The notes beneath the pieces were generated by a model. The model did no database searches. It was not told the DNA's origin and saw only the letters and a list, made by a program, of their open reading frames with translations. A stretch of DNA of 64,000 nucleotides from Siphonodentalium dalli (lineage: Eukaryota; Mollusca; Scaphopoda; Gadilida; Siphonodentaliidae), in NCBI GenBank assembly GCA_032622095.1, contig CP136061.1:187310369-187374368 (forward strand), given 5' to 3'. Position numbers and translations under genes: made by a program. Numbering within the stretch: position 1 is the first letter of the stretch; every line of letters begins with the position of its first letter. Below are positions 50,901 through 57,861 of this stretch, in pieces.

Positions 50901-51361
50901 ATCTCTCATCCGATCATCACCAAGCTTTATACGGATCTTCAGAGTGATCTCTAGATGGGAGCCATTAATTATTTCCGAAATATTGTTAAAAAACATTGCC
51001 GCCAGCAGACATCTTGTATTTCAAACTTTAATCCGTATGAGAAGACGCAGGTCAAGTTTGTAAAGTTTAGCTAATAGATTTGGTATGCCACATTGGAGTA
51101 TACACCGTGCCACAGCTCAGCTCTTTAATTGTTTTATTATAGTAATCTTTAAATAAATTCATTTTCAGTTGCTCAAGGCAGTCCGATTGTGGAGCAGAAT
51201 CTGTGCAGAGTAAAACGAAAGTAAATTCATTGTTGAACGATGCTCCAGCTTCATACGAAGGTGTTGTGCTGAAATTCAGACGAGGACGGTATTACTATAT
51301 GTGTACAAGGAACAACAACTTCACCAATCGAAGCCAGAAAGGCTCTATTACAGTTAGATAA
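23816..51361 (+). CDS. DD3-3-like secreted protein B, complete (13 exons, 660 residues)
   Basis: Complete spliced gene of the protein DD3-3 family, function unknown, probably secreted. Exons: 23816-23959, 25614-25691, 26640-26802, 28045-28230, 34812-35004, 38111-38271, 38835-38988, 40337-40441, 42682-42744, 43866-44164, 44989-45060, 50116-50287, 51169-51361. They sum to 1983 bases, GT-AG throughout and in frame to TAA at 51359. A signal peptide (residues 1-17, ending AVVA) precedes [16 protein letters not shown]. Internal blocks match the minus-strand paralog ([41 protein letters not shown]). Residues from about 490 contain [24 protein letters not shown], a Gly/Asp/Asn-rich linker (exon 11), and a C-terminal beta-rich stretch, [20 protein letters not shown], that resembles a cupredoxin fold (inference). 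Possible N-glycosylation sites: NQS, NYT, NIS, NFT, NRS. A tttacttgtag acceptor directly before AGATG at 23814 suggests a 5'UTR intron. Confidence 0.93.
24238..24505. mobile_element. Hairpin-bearing TTAA-type MITE, copy J
   Basis: Right end GGCAGCAAAGGG followed by TTAA at 24506-24509; left end CCTTTCTCTGCATACTGACG has decayed. A strong hairpin at 24285-24404, arms beginning GTGTTTCTCTCATATGATAT, fills the left half. Lies in intron 1 of DD3-3-B. Confidence 0.6.
25180..25470. repeat. Diverged copy of the 28450-28759 repeat; (CTAT)n nearby
   Basis: Ends GCAGCCAAGAGG then TTAA near 25465; CATACATTGTTTAAAACACC and CTGAAGTAGGTGTGTACTGC parallel the copy at 28450-28759. A short CTAT microsatellite lies at 25252-25268. 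Confidence 0.5.
25614..25691 (+). CDS. DD3-3-B exon 2
   Basis: 26 codons, acceptor TTTACAG, donor ATG|GTAGGT. Encodes [20 protein letters not shown], then EDQYRM. The first ten residues match the paralog; the lysine-rich remainder is an insertion relative to it. Confidence 0.85.
26329..26500. mobile_element. TTAA-type palindromic MITE, copy G
   Basis: TTAA at 26325-26328; ends CCCTTTCATGACGGGAGCT and an inverted CCCTTCCATGACTGGAGCTT. Contains ATATATAAGAGAATGCACTG hairpin halves. Lies in intron 2 of DD3-3-B, 140 bp before exon 3. Confidence 0.75.
26640..26802 (+). CDS. DD3-3-B exon 3
   Basis: Acceptor TTTCAG, donor GTGAGC, residues 75-128 plus one base. Begins [20 protein letters not shown] and contains NQHGCGG and LVVQYSCQ, aligning with the EWTNQHSC and IIQYMCG blocks of the paralog. 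Confidence 0.9.
28045..28230 (+). CDS. DD3-3-B exon 4
   Basis: Acceptor ATTTCAG, donor GTAACT, residues 129-190. Begins [20 protein letters not shown], has a basic Ser/Asn-rich middle and ends [17 protein letters not shown]. The codon for that last Gly is split with exon 5. Confidence 0.88.
28450..28759. mobile_element. TTAA-flanked MITE (310 bp), CCTCTT ends
   Basis: TTAA at 28446-28449 and 28760-28763; ends CCTCTTCGCTGCTAAATGAC and CCTCTTCGCCGCTATGATG. A partial copy starts at 38438. Confidence 0.75.
28946..29800. repeat. Microsatellite-headed interspersed repeat with tandem core
   Basis: Starts TTTTTAGCTCACCTGAGACG with a short palindromic head, then (CCGT)n at about 28996-29042, then about four degenerate ~170-230 bp core units containing CAGATTTGTTCAAATGAGGT and GTCACTGGGTCAA. 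This layout (head, microsatellite, tandem cores) resembles the 'pearl'-type elements known from bivalves (inference). Related core units continue at 31290-31880. Confidence 0.7.
30180..31275. repeat. Tandem repeat of 370-430 bp with inverted sub-modules
   Basis: GCTTAGGCCTCATCTTCTGG starts near 30266, 30316, 30687 and 31118, followed by AAGTATCTATAGTATCAAAT and AGTTAAATTTCCCTTCTAGG. Between units sit inverted pairs of GAGGTCCCCAGAGGGTGAAT (for example 30896-30955). Lies in intron 4 of DD3-3-B. Confidence 0.8.
32790..33939. mobile_element. TTAA-flanked element (1.15 kb), CTCTTTCACTGCC ends
   Basis: TTAA at 32786-32789 and 33940-33943; ends CTCTTTCACTGCC, inverted. The left end has a direct duplication of CACTGCCGATCGCGACTTGA. 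The interior has about four ~230 bp units with GGCGGCCATCTTGTTTTGTG and ATACAAAAGTTATTGAGAAA. Non-coding. Same family as 48385-49733. Confidence 0.8.
33944..34811. other. Intron sequence, nothing recognised
   Basis: Part of intron 4 of DD3-3-B. AT-rich, no repeat or gene that I can support. Confidence 0.5.
34812..35004 (+). CDS. DD3-3-B exon 5
   Basis: Acceptor TTTTCAG, donor GTGTGT. Begins [20 protein letters not shown] and contains the signature [14 protein letters not shown] and [15 protein letters not shown]. This one exon covers what the paralog splits over exons 5, 6 and 7. Confidence 0.9.
35230..35990. repeat. Microsatellite-headed interspersed repeat (CCCCACTTTCGAAG family)
   Basis: Palindromic head CCCCACTTTCGAAGAAAATG next to GGGGGTATACTGGATTGAC, then CCGTCCGTCC-rich sequence and degenerate cores with GAACCGATTTCAATA. 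The same head is seen at 51900-51928 and continues at 55547, where an insertion splits it. Confidence 0.65.
36000..37580. other. Intron sequence, nothing recognised
   Basis: Within intron 5 of DD3-3-B. No convincing coding or repeat structure seen. Confidence 0.45.
37590..38100. repeat. Interspersed repeat family, copy 1
   Basis: Starts TTTTTATACATCCTTTTGAT, then CTGTCTGTCC-type sequence, then cores with AACTCCAGTTTGG and CCAAAGTTGGTATG, ending with CAAATTATTATTTTATTTTG and CAAAATGGCTAAAAGGCATA. The second copy lies at 45180-45510 plus 46965-47310. Confidence 0.65.
38111..38271 (+). CDS. DD3-3-B exon 6
   Basis: Acceptor ATTTCAG, donor GTAAGT. Begins [20 protein letters not shown] and ends with [12 protein letters not shown]. 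It carries three of the gene's cysteines. Confidence 0.88.
38835..38988 (+). CDS. DD3-3-B exon 7
   Basis: Acceptor CAACAG, donor GTAAGA. Encodes [20 protein letters not shown], continuing to [20 protein letters not shown]. The paralog has a Pro-rich segment in this place, so this region is poorly conserved between the two. Confidence 0.88.
38989..40336. other. Intron 7 of DD3-3-B with a decayed interspersed repeat
   Basis: Mostly featureless. 39976-40143 and 40180-40285 carry two copies of the repeat also seen at 18058-18306 (GACCATTCCAATGTATAC, TGGGAGAAT). Confidence 0.5.
40337..40441 (+). CDS. DD3-3-B exon 8
   Basis: Acceptor TTTCAG, donor ATGAG|GTGATC. Encodes [20 protein letters not shown], then [12 protein letters not shown]. 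Aligns with the second half of exon 8 of the paralog and ends at the same phase-2 position. Confidence 0.92.
40450..40990. repeat. Microsatellite-headed repeat (TATGCCCCCAACCTGCC family)
   Basis: Palindromic head TATGCCCCCAACCTGCCGTA then AGGAGGATTCAGGGG, CCATCCGTCC sequence, then diverged cores with AGAGTTATGGCCCTTT and CCACATAGTGCAGATTTTGT. Begins a few bases after exon 8 of DD3-3-B. Confidence 0.6.
41049..42592. mobile_element. Foldback element (1.54 kb), almost entirely an inverted repeat
   Basis: TTAA at 41045-41048 and 42593-42596; ends AGAATTACACCGGTGTAGCT and AGGATTACACCAGTGCAGCT. The two halves pair through CATAACTGAAGTTATG, AATTAATTATATACCC-type and GCTGAGAATAAA segments over about 700 bp on each side of about 41820. 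No coding capacity. Lies in intron 8 of DD3-3-B. Confidence 0.8.
42682..42744 (+). CDS. DD3-3-B exon 9
   Basis: A 63-base exon, acceptor ACCAG, donor GTAAGT. Encodes [20 protein letters not shown]. It carries an N-glycosylation sequon (NIS). Confidence 0.85.
43130..43420. repeat. Degenerate tandem repeat
   Basis: ATCAGATCTGAATGAAATTT or close variants recurs about three times at roughly 130-180 bp spacing, similar to the GTCTGAATGAAATTTG cores near 55630. Intron 9 of DD3-3-B. Confidence 0.5.
43487..43748. mobile_element. TTAA-flanked palindromic MITE, copy H
   Basis: TTAA at 43483-43486 and 43749-43752; decayed ends CCGTTTCTTGATGTTCATGA and CCTTTCCGTAACTGGAGCTT. Two hairpin modules of the GCATTCTCTTATATATG type. 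Lies about 115 bp before exon 10 of DD3-3-B. Confidence 0.7.
43866..44164 (+). CDS. DD3-3-B exon 10
   Basis: The largest exon (299 bases), acceptor GTTTCAG, donor GTTCGT. Contains [57 protein letters not shown] and [11 protein letters not shown]. The last part looks like a beta-sandwich strand pattern similar to cupredoxins (inference). Confidence 0.92.
44989..45060 (+). CDS. DD3-3-B exon 11 (Gly-rich linker)
   Basis: 72 bases, acceptor TTGTAG, donor GTGTGT, phase 1 at both ends, so skipping it would keep the frame. Encodes [20 protein letters not shown] then QGTGG, a low-complexity linker inside the VHIQWTG...GTDRNN region. Confidence 0.85.
45180..47310. repeat. Interspersed repeat family, copy 2, split by a transposon
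   Basis: 45180-45510 and 46965-47310 form one repeat (same cores and same CAAAATGGCTAAAGGGCATA end as 37590-38100), interrupted by the hAT-like element at 45511-46964. The uninterrupted family sequence reads straight through AAGTTCGAATATGGGTTCC. Confidence 0.7.
45511..46964. mobile_element. hAT-like non-autonomous element (1.45 kb) with 8 bp target duplication
   Basis: GTTCGAAT at 45503-45510 and 46965-46972. Terminal inverted repeat TAGTGATGAGCCGAT, with subterminal AATCGGCCGATTC motifs at both ends. No transposase ORF. The 8 bp duplication and TAGTGATG start fit the hAT superfamily. Confidence 0.85.
47422..47525. repeat. Perfect 52 bp tandem duplication
   Basis: Two units starting GGTCCCGGTCTCATCCAGTT and ending CACCAAATTTATTT. 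Confidence 0.9.
48010..48375. repeat. Microsatellite-headed repeat (GTCCCCCGAAAAATT family)
   Basis: Palindromic head GTCCCCCGAAAAATTTATTT next to TTTGGGGGAC, then GTCTGTCCGTCC sequence and a single core, ending near TTTATTGAATAAAG. Directly followed by a TTAA element. Confidence 0.6.
48385..49733. mobile_element. TTAA-flanked element (1.35 kb), second copy of the CTCTTTCACTGCC family
   Basis: TTAA at 48381-48384 and 49734-49737; same ends, same left duplication and same ~230 bp internal units as 32790-33939. The right part adds a ~23 bp minisatellite of CAGGGACTTGCTGCATAT type at 49591-49672. Confidence 0.8.
50116..50287 (+). CDS. DD3-3-B exon 12
   Basis: Acceptor TTTACAG, donor ATGT|GTAAGT. 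Encodes [20 protein letters not shown], then [18 protein letters not shown]. The 5.1 kb intron upstream holds a nested hAT-like element and a TTAA element. Confidence 0.92.
50785..51080. repeat. Microsatellite-headed repeat fragment (TTTTAGCTCAACTTT family)
   Basis: Starts TTTTTAGCTCAACTTTATAT, short palindromic head with TTTGAGCTATTGCC, then CTGTCTGTC repeats. The TAGCTCAACTT start is shared with the array at 4528. Intron 12 of DD3-3-B. Confidence 0.55.
51169..51361 (+). CDS. DD3-3-B exon 13 (stop)
   Basis: Acceptor TTTTCAG, in frame to TAA at 51359-51361. Contains [20 protein letters not shown] followed by [20 protein letters not shown] and ends ITVR. This is the C-terminal strand pair proposed as cupredoxin-like; the Cys is present, but there is no nearby His or Met at the usual copper-ligand spacing. 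Confidence 0.92.
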
Positions 51362-51680
51362 GGTTGAATTACATCCAACAAATGGAAATACCTTCCAAAG
51401 CATGATGCTGTGATTCAGAGATTGTTCTCTGTTGTTCAAAGTTTAGCTTGTTTCTGTTATATGTATATATATAGGACTATTAAAACAAGAAACCGTGTCA
51501 ACAACAGAACATTATGCCCATGAGTTGGTTAGGAGCAGCTTCATATGTCCATTCAGAATTTATACCCAGACACAAATGTTAGGGTTGTGACAATAACAGG
51601 CACATTCTTCTAATAATCACAACAGTAACATACTTTGAGTTAATTAATTTGTGGATAACATGTTTGTCATTAAAGATTCT
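51362..51680 (+). other. Likely 3'UTR of DD3-3-B with ATTAAA signal
   Basis: Non-coding sequence directly after the stop codon. An ATTAAA hexamer at 51669-51674 is a candidate polyadenylation signal. The transcript end is a guess; nothing else marks it. Confidence 0.35.
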
Positions 51681-51928
51681 CTGTCTGATTTGTCACCATA
51701 AAGCCACCTCTGTACATTTTTTATAACAGAAAATAACTATTTCGGACACATGAGGTTTTAATGGTCAGATAAAGATTGTTATGTTCTCAATTATGATCTT
51801 TGTGGTAGTTACAACATATTACTTATGGATGATTTGTGGGTTACGCGATGCCAATGTGATATGAATTATGATGATTACAAGAATTTTTACTTTTATACCC
51901 CCACTCTCGAAGAGAATGGGGTATATAC

Positions 51929-54900
51929 TAGTGATCCGGACCGGACCACCTTGTGTGGTCCGGTCCACTGCCAAGGCGGTCCGGTCCGGTCCAGGCCATT
52001 CCGGTCCGGTACACATGCCTGGACCGGTCCAAAACGGTCCTGTCCACCTATAATAGGCTATATGTTAATGAATTCTCTGTTTTCTCAAAGTTTTTACTCT
52101 GTATAGTACAAACTATAAGGTTACTGAGTTCAGTGCATTGCAATGAGTCCATATATGTTAAAACTTACATTGTTTGCCGATTGTATGCATCATTGTCTGT
52201 CTCTGGTGGGATATACTGGGAACGATGCACGATAATAGTATTTCTAGTAATGCGAACATGCACTAATTAAATGTATTGGACAGATATATATAGCTAGGGC
52301 CAGAATGTGTTATAACCAATCTAACATGGCACTCAACTGATCGTATGCATGATTCGTATCATACTTATTTTCATTAAATTGAAATTTAAACGAAATAACT
52401 ATACTAATGACAATTATACAAATGTGTACTAATATGACTACTACATTAATATTGGAGTCTTGGAGATTGTGATGGCTGATTGTATAGTCCTGACAATTAC
52501 AGTTATATACCAAAGTACAACTTACTACTATTGGATTAATGTGACTGTCTTGTCACAAAGCATGGCGGCCGCCCACACTGGCACTTTCATTATAAGGAAA
52601 GTGACATGTACAAAGTACATCTATACTAGTACATTGTTTTCGTAGCATCAAACGTTTAATAGATATTAATAATAATAATAATAATAATATTTGTATAGCG
52701 CTTATCCCCAATAAGCGGGCCCTAAGCGCTTGACATAAACATAAACAAGAAATATAAATATACACAATATCAAAGTCACTTTCTGAAACGCCGTGCAAAC
52801 AAGTAAGTTTTCAATGACTTTTTAAAGTCGTCAAGAGATGGTGACTCTTTTATGTTCAATGGCAGAGGATTCCATGCATTTGCGCATGTTACTTTGAAAT
52901 ATCGGTAGCCAACCGTGATCAAATTAGCACCAGATGGTGTCAAAAGAAGTTTGTCCTCTGAACGAAGTGATCGGTGTGGGACATACGGAACAAGGATATC
53001 ACTGAAGTATGCTGGAAGAGATTTTGGGTCATGGGTTGCTTGATATGCATATGTAACAAGTTTATAAATAATCCTATCTGTCACAGGTAGCCAATGTAGT
53101 TCTTGCAACATTTCATCTGTGTCGTCAGATCTTTTACGACACAGAACTATCCTTGCAGCAGTGTGTTGCAGACGCTGAAGTCTGGTAATTTGGATAGATG
53201 GTATACCAGCCAAAAGAGAGTTGCAATAGTCAAGTCGACTGAGAATCAGAGATGAAGCAAGTTTTTTAGCTGAGTCAGTGTTTATGTATTTCCTCATTTG
53301 ACCCAGTTTTCGAAGTTCAATGTATATTGTATTGCATATCTGGCTAATATGTGATGTCATAGAGAGTGATCTATCCAAAAATACACCAAGGTTCTTCGCC
53401 TTATCTGAGAAATAAACTTGGTTACCATCAATAGTCATAACATCTATGCCCACCTTTTCTATGTATGACGGCTTAGACACCCACATTACTTCAGTTTTGT
53501 CACTATTTAATTTTAGTTTATTAGCCAACATCCACGATTTCACAGAACCGATGCAGTTTTCCATTACAGTGAGAAGAAAATATGGGTTATCACCAGAAAT
53601 GTAAAGCTGTGTATCATCAGCATACATGTGAGCAGAGACACTGTGTCGCCTGATGATCTCACCAAGTGGTTTGGTGTAGATTAAGTACAAGACAGGCCCC
53701 AGGACAGATCCCTGAGGGACTCCATATTGCAGATGAAAGGTTTTGGAAAACGCACTGCCAATTTGAATCCTCTGAACACGATTAGAGAGATATGAACCGA
53801 ACCACTTGAGCGCGCTGTCAGATATCCCAAAAGAAATTTCCAATCGCTTCAACAGTATATTTCGTGATCAAGAGTATCGAAAGCTGCGCTCATGTCAAGC
53901 AGGGATACTAGTGAAAACTTGTTATCATCACTGGCAAGAAGAAGGTCTGAAGTGATACACAACAATGCAGTTTCAGTACTGTGACCAGGTTTGTACGCTG
54001 ACTGAAATTTTTCCAGAAGCAAATGTTTCTCCATATGATTTCTCAGTTGTTTGAGGACAGCTTTTTCTAACAGCTTCCAGACGAATTGAAGGTTTGAGAT
54101 GGGCCTATAGTTCTTTAGCAAGTCGGCATCCAGAGAATTATTTTTAATCAGGGGAATCACAACGGCCTCCTTAAAACAGTCAGGAACAACACCTTCAGAC
54201 AAAGACCAATTTATGAGCTTTGTGAGTGGTTCTAATATAAAATCGATATGTTCCACCAGTAAAGAAGTTGGAATGGGATCCAAAACACATGTTTTTGAAG
54301 TGGATGATAAAATAAGTTCCTTGACCTCATCACATGTAAGCTTGCAGAACGAACTAAGACTGTCACCAACGAACGGTTTGAACTCTGCTTCAGCATTTGA
54401 TACATCTAGCTGGTAACGCAGGTTTGCAATTTTGTCACGGAAATATTCATCAAAAGCATCCGGTAATTCACTTTCTTTAACATTAGTAGGAAGAATTGGT
54501 ACTTTTTTCTTACCACTTAGTTCGTTGGTTATGGAATAGATGACTTTTGTTGATTTAGCATTCGCGATTTTAGAGTTATAATATTCCGAACGGGCAGATC
54601 TAGTCATTTGATTCATACGGTTGTTCTTTTCAACATAGATTTGACGATCTACTGTTAGACCGGATTTTCGCCATCTCCTCTCAGCATGCCGCTTATCAGC
54701 TTTGGCACTCTTTATTTCATCATTGAACCACGGGGTAGATTGACGACATCGAATTTTGCGTGTGACTAAAGGCGCATGACCATCCAGTAAAGCACGTAGA
54801 TTAATGAACCACTGAAGAGGGGATTTCCTTGGATGGGTGTAGAAACTAGAAACTAGATCACCGGAAAATTTAACACTGTCGATGGACTTCAAATCTCGAG

Positions 54901-55538
54901 AGGTAGTGGTTCGTTTAAGTGATATGGGACATACAACGTCTGTTTTGAGAGTGACCAATAAGTGGTCAGATAAATCGATGTCCTGCACCGTCAGGTTTAT
55001 GGGTTGAGGGTCAGTTTTGCGAACAATCACCCAGTCCAAAATATGGTTTTGTCGGTGCGTAGGTACGGATACAAGTTGTTTCATGCCCGAATCATCAATT
55101 AAAGTTTTTATGGCGTTAACGTCACTGTCAGTTGTCGAATCAAAATGGATATTGAAGTCGCCGAGAATAAACAATTGTCTTTGATGTCCAACGTAACTAT
55201 CCAAGAGTGTTGTGAACTCAGTTAAGAACATCGAATGTTTTAGTTTATTTCTTTTATTAGGTGGTGGTCGGTACAGACAGAGGAGAGTTACAGATCGACC
55301 GGATGATCTGACAACGAATTAACCACTTGAATACGTCAATACATCGTTGCTAATTGATATGACGGCAAATACACAATAATATTCGCGATAGTTTATTATA
55401 ACTGAAGTAAAATAGTGGACCATACCGGACCGACGGCAAAAAGCGGTCCGGTCCGGTGACACCCGGTCTAGACTGGACCGCGGTCCACCCCTGGATGGAG
55501 GACCGGACCAGTCCAAAGCGGTCCGGTCCGCATCACTA
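51929..55538. mobile_element. hAT-like element (3.6 kb) with GGTCC-rich ends, containing a LINE
   Basis: GTATATAC at 51921-51928 and 55539-55546 is an 8 bp target duplication. Ends TAGTGATCCGGACCGGACC and inverted TAGTGATGCGGACCGGACCG; clustered GGTCCGG/GGACCGG motifs fill roughly 100 bp at each end. A LINE copy occupies about 52664-55320; without it the element is about 950 bp. No transposase. Confidence 0.8.
52664..55320 (-). pseudogene. LINE ORF2 (CR1/L2/Jockey-group), 5'-truncated and frameshifted
   Basis: Minus-strand non-LTR retrotransposon. The frame opens at about 55319 inside the endonuclease (SVTLLCLYRPPP, then LFILGDFNIH), passes through a linker to the reverse transcriptase (CFKEAVVIPLIKN, LKNYRPISNL, FQSAYKPGHSTE, DMSAAFDTLDHE), and breaks by a frameshift at about 53850. 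It resumes with GVPQGSVLGPVLY, the catalytic YADDTQLY box, and the C-terminus WNPLPLNIKESPSLDDFKKS ending at 52776. A (ATT)n tail after GCGCTATACAAATATT (52664-52690) marks the 3' end. The missing 5' part and the frameshift make it inactive; the rest is well preserved, so it is young. Confidence 0.9.
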
Positions 55539-55964
55539 GTATATACTGGATTGACCTCATCCGTCTGGACATTTATCCATCATTTGTCTTAGCGTTCATC
55601 AAATATTTCCAGCACCGGATGTCGAGTCTGAATGAAATTTGCTATGGATGTTCTCTACTATGAGGGCATTCAACAAATTGTTTTTTCCGTTCACGAGTTA
55701 TTTGTCTTTGTTTATCTGGAAATGTTGGGTTTTTTGTCCGTCCGAGCAGATATCTTCACCATCGCTTAACAAATCGCAATGAAATTTGGTATCGGTGTTC
55801 ACTACTATTAGGGCAATCAATTGATTGTTCAATAACTTTTTTCCGGTTTTACATTCTAGAGTTATTCATCTTTGTTTATTGGGAAGTGTTGGTATTTTGA
55901 ACATATCTCCATCATCGGTTGACGGATATCAATGAAATTTTGTATGTTATCCCGTTGTTTTGCA

Positions 55965-56280
55965 TACTAATTTACCCAAGTTCGCAAACCGTTAATTTAT
56001 TACCCAAGTGAACATGGTACTAAATTATCCAGGTGGAGAAAATCTCTTTTAGTTGGTATGATTTGCCTGTTTTCATTTGGTTCAATTGTTTTTAGACAAT
56101 GGTTGCCATCAAATTTATAGGTAATTATTGATTTTATCTTTGGATCCGCTATTTCACTGCTGACTTAGGTGTAGTAAACTACCTAATAGTATGCAAACCT
56201 GGATAATTTAGTACCAGTTTCAACAAACCTGGGTGATAAAATACCATTTTTGCGAACCTGGGTATCATAGTACCCCAAAC
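55965..56280. repeat. Candidate MITE with ACCTGGGTNAT subterminal repeats
   Basis: ATTTACCCAAGTTCGCAAAC, TTATTACCCAAGTGAACATG and TACTAAATTATCCAGGTG on the left are mirrored by CACCTGG/ACCTGGGTGATAAAATACC and TGCGAACCTGGGTATCATAG on the right. Exact ends not determined. Confidence 0.5.
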
Positions 56281-56306
56281 AATGGAAAAACGACCAATTG
56301 ACTTAA

Positions 56307-56696
56307 CCCTACCCAACAGAACGGCCCTGTGCCAATGCATTCTCTTATATATGCGAGTCGACCATAGGTCGCCTCGCATATATAAGAGAATGCATTGGCT
56401 TAACACATTAAAAATTATAAAATTGTTAAAGAATGTAAGAAAAAATGGTAAAAAGTGTTAAAAAAAGATTTTTTTTAGGCCAATGCATTCTCTTATATAT
56501 GCGAGGCGACCTATGGTCGACTCGCATATATAAGAGAATTTATTAGCACAGGGCATAACTGTAACTATCACAATGTGGTCAAGGAGCCGGTTCCAATGAT
56601 ATCCATATTTGTATGGTTCTATTGAGACAGACCGAAGATATTTTAGGCTGTTGAAGCTTTATTTGGCCGGTTTTGGCCGGTTTGTTGGGTAAAGGG
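56307..56696. mobile_element. TTAA-flanked MITE with two mirror-image hairpins, copy I
   Basis: TTAA at 56303-56306 and 56697-56700; ends CCCTACCCAACA and CCCTTTACCCAACA. Hairpin at 56331-56399 and a second in inverted orientation at about 56479-56547, both with AATGCATTCTCTTATATATG as in copies C and D although the ends differ. Confidence 0.85.
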
Positions 56697-56700
56697 TTAA

Positions 56701-57530
56701 TGGATTTATTGTTACTTTAGCACTGTTCATGAATATGATTAAATGTACACCATTGTACACACATATTTATAGCAATAGCTATAGCTTCAACCTTTTTAAA
56801 GCCAACTCCACCAGATATTCCATAGGCAGAACTGACAGTTCATCATTTCTGTTGATTAGTATGTTGTGTAATATTTCTGGCTGCTCTTATCTGGTCCAAT
56901 TTTCATCGGAACTTTTCATTTTCATTTGCCGAAAATACCCTTTGATAATGTGAGCTATTTTTTGTTCTCAAAGAAGATGCTATATCAACTTCTACTGCCT
57001 TCCTTAATATTAATTTTTGCCCATAGCTTAGGTGCATATTCCAAATAACGTGAATATTTAATTAGTTTCCTTTCGCAGAAAGACACGATTGGTAAAAGCT
57101 TAATTATCAGGCTGCTTTGCAAACAGTTTTCATTGGATATGTCTCCTATAAATCTTATATGAAATTTGTTTTTGCATGAATGTTGTCAGACTATATTGAT
57201 TTAAATTTAATCAATGAATTTATGCAGGCTGGCTATTGATAAAAGAACATGTACATGTGTATCATTGTCACAGTGAATGTGAGGTGTTCAAATTGACTGT
57301 AGTTGTGTTTGTATATGCATGTAATCTTCACAATTCACTTCAAGAATCAGTTTCTGTGTACTTAATCATCACATTGAGTTTGTTTATCCACAAGTCCAAT
57401 TCATTATACCATTCCTATTGTATGTTTAAAGAATACTATTTTTTGCAAGAAATATATTGATCTGCTGGTCAGATATGACAACCATGATGTTTAGTTTTAC
57501 CTTTTAAATACCCATTATCAGAAGATAAAC
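56701..57530. other. Nothing recognised
   Basis: AT-rich spacer; small open frames have no recognisable protein features. Confidence 0.45.
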
Positions 57531-57535
57531 CAAAA

Positions 57536-57748
57536 CTGGATACCCATCTATATGGTGATTTGGAGACAATAAATGGAATCGTAGATTACCATGGTGCAGC
57601 AGAATGTGAGATAGTGGTCGAAGATGATACTATCAAACAGCGCATGATAGTGGTTAACATAAGTCTAGACGGAATTCTTGGCCTAAACGCTATAAGAAAG
57701 CATCATATTGTTGTGGACATAAATGCCATAATTATGTTACATAAATGA
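57536..57748 (+). pseudogene. Retropepsin-like protease fragment of an LTR-type retroelement
   Basis: The frame reads GDLETINGIVDYHGAAECEI, a middle strand KQRMIVVNISLDG, then ILGLNAIRKHHIVVDINA. The last block fits the C-terminal 'ILGxDxLxxH...ID' pattern of retroviral-like aspartic proteases. The catalytic Asp-Thr-Gly is not present in the visible part. Short and isolated, so low confidence. Confidence 0.4.
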
Positions 57749-57861
57749 TGTAGCACACGAGCTGTAGATCATTGAGTCCAACGAAACGAATAAGGCATAC
57801 CGAGTTGTATCTTCTGACTCATCGGAAACTCTGCCAGAGATTAATATTATCCATCATGACC

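Larger units (their letters stand above)
51900..55960. repeat. CCCCACTCTCGAAG-family repeat split by a hAT-like element
   Basis: 51893-51928 carries the head CCCCACTCTCGAAGAGAATG and 55547-55960 the continuation TGGATTGACCTCATCCGTCT. Joining them gives the order seen intact at 35230-35300. Confidence 0.7.

Noticed and set aside
54213-54416. Plus-strand open frame across 54213-54416
   Set aside because: Antisense shadow of the LINE reverse transcriptase reading frame.
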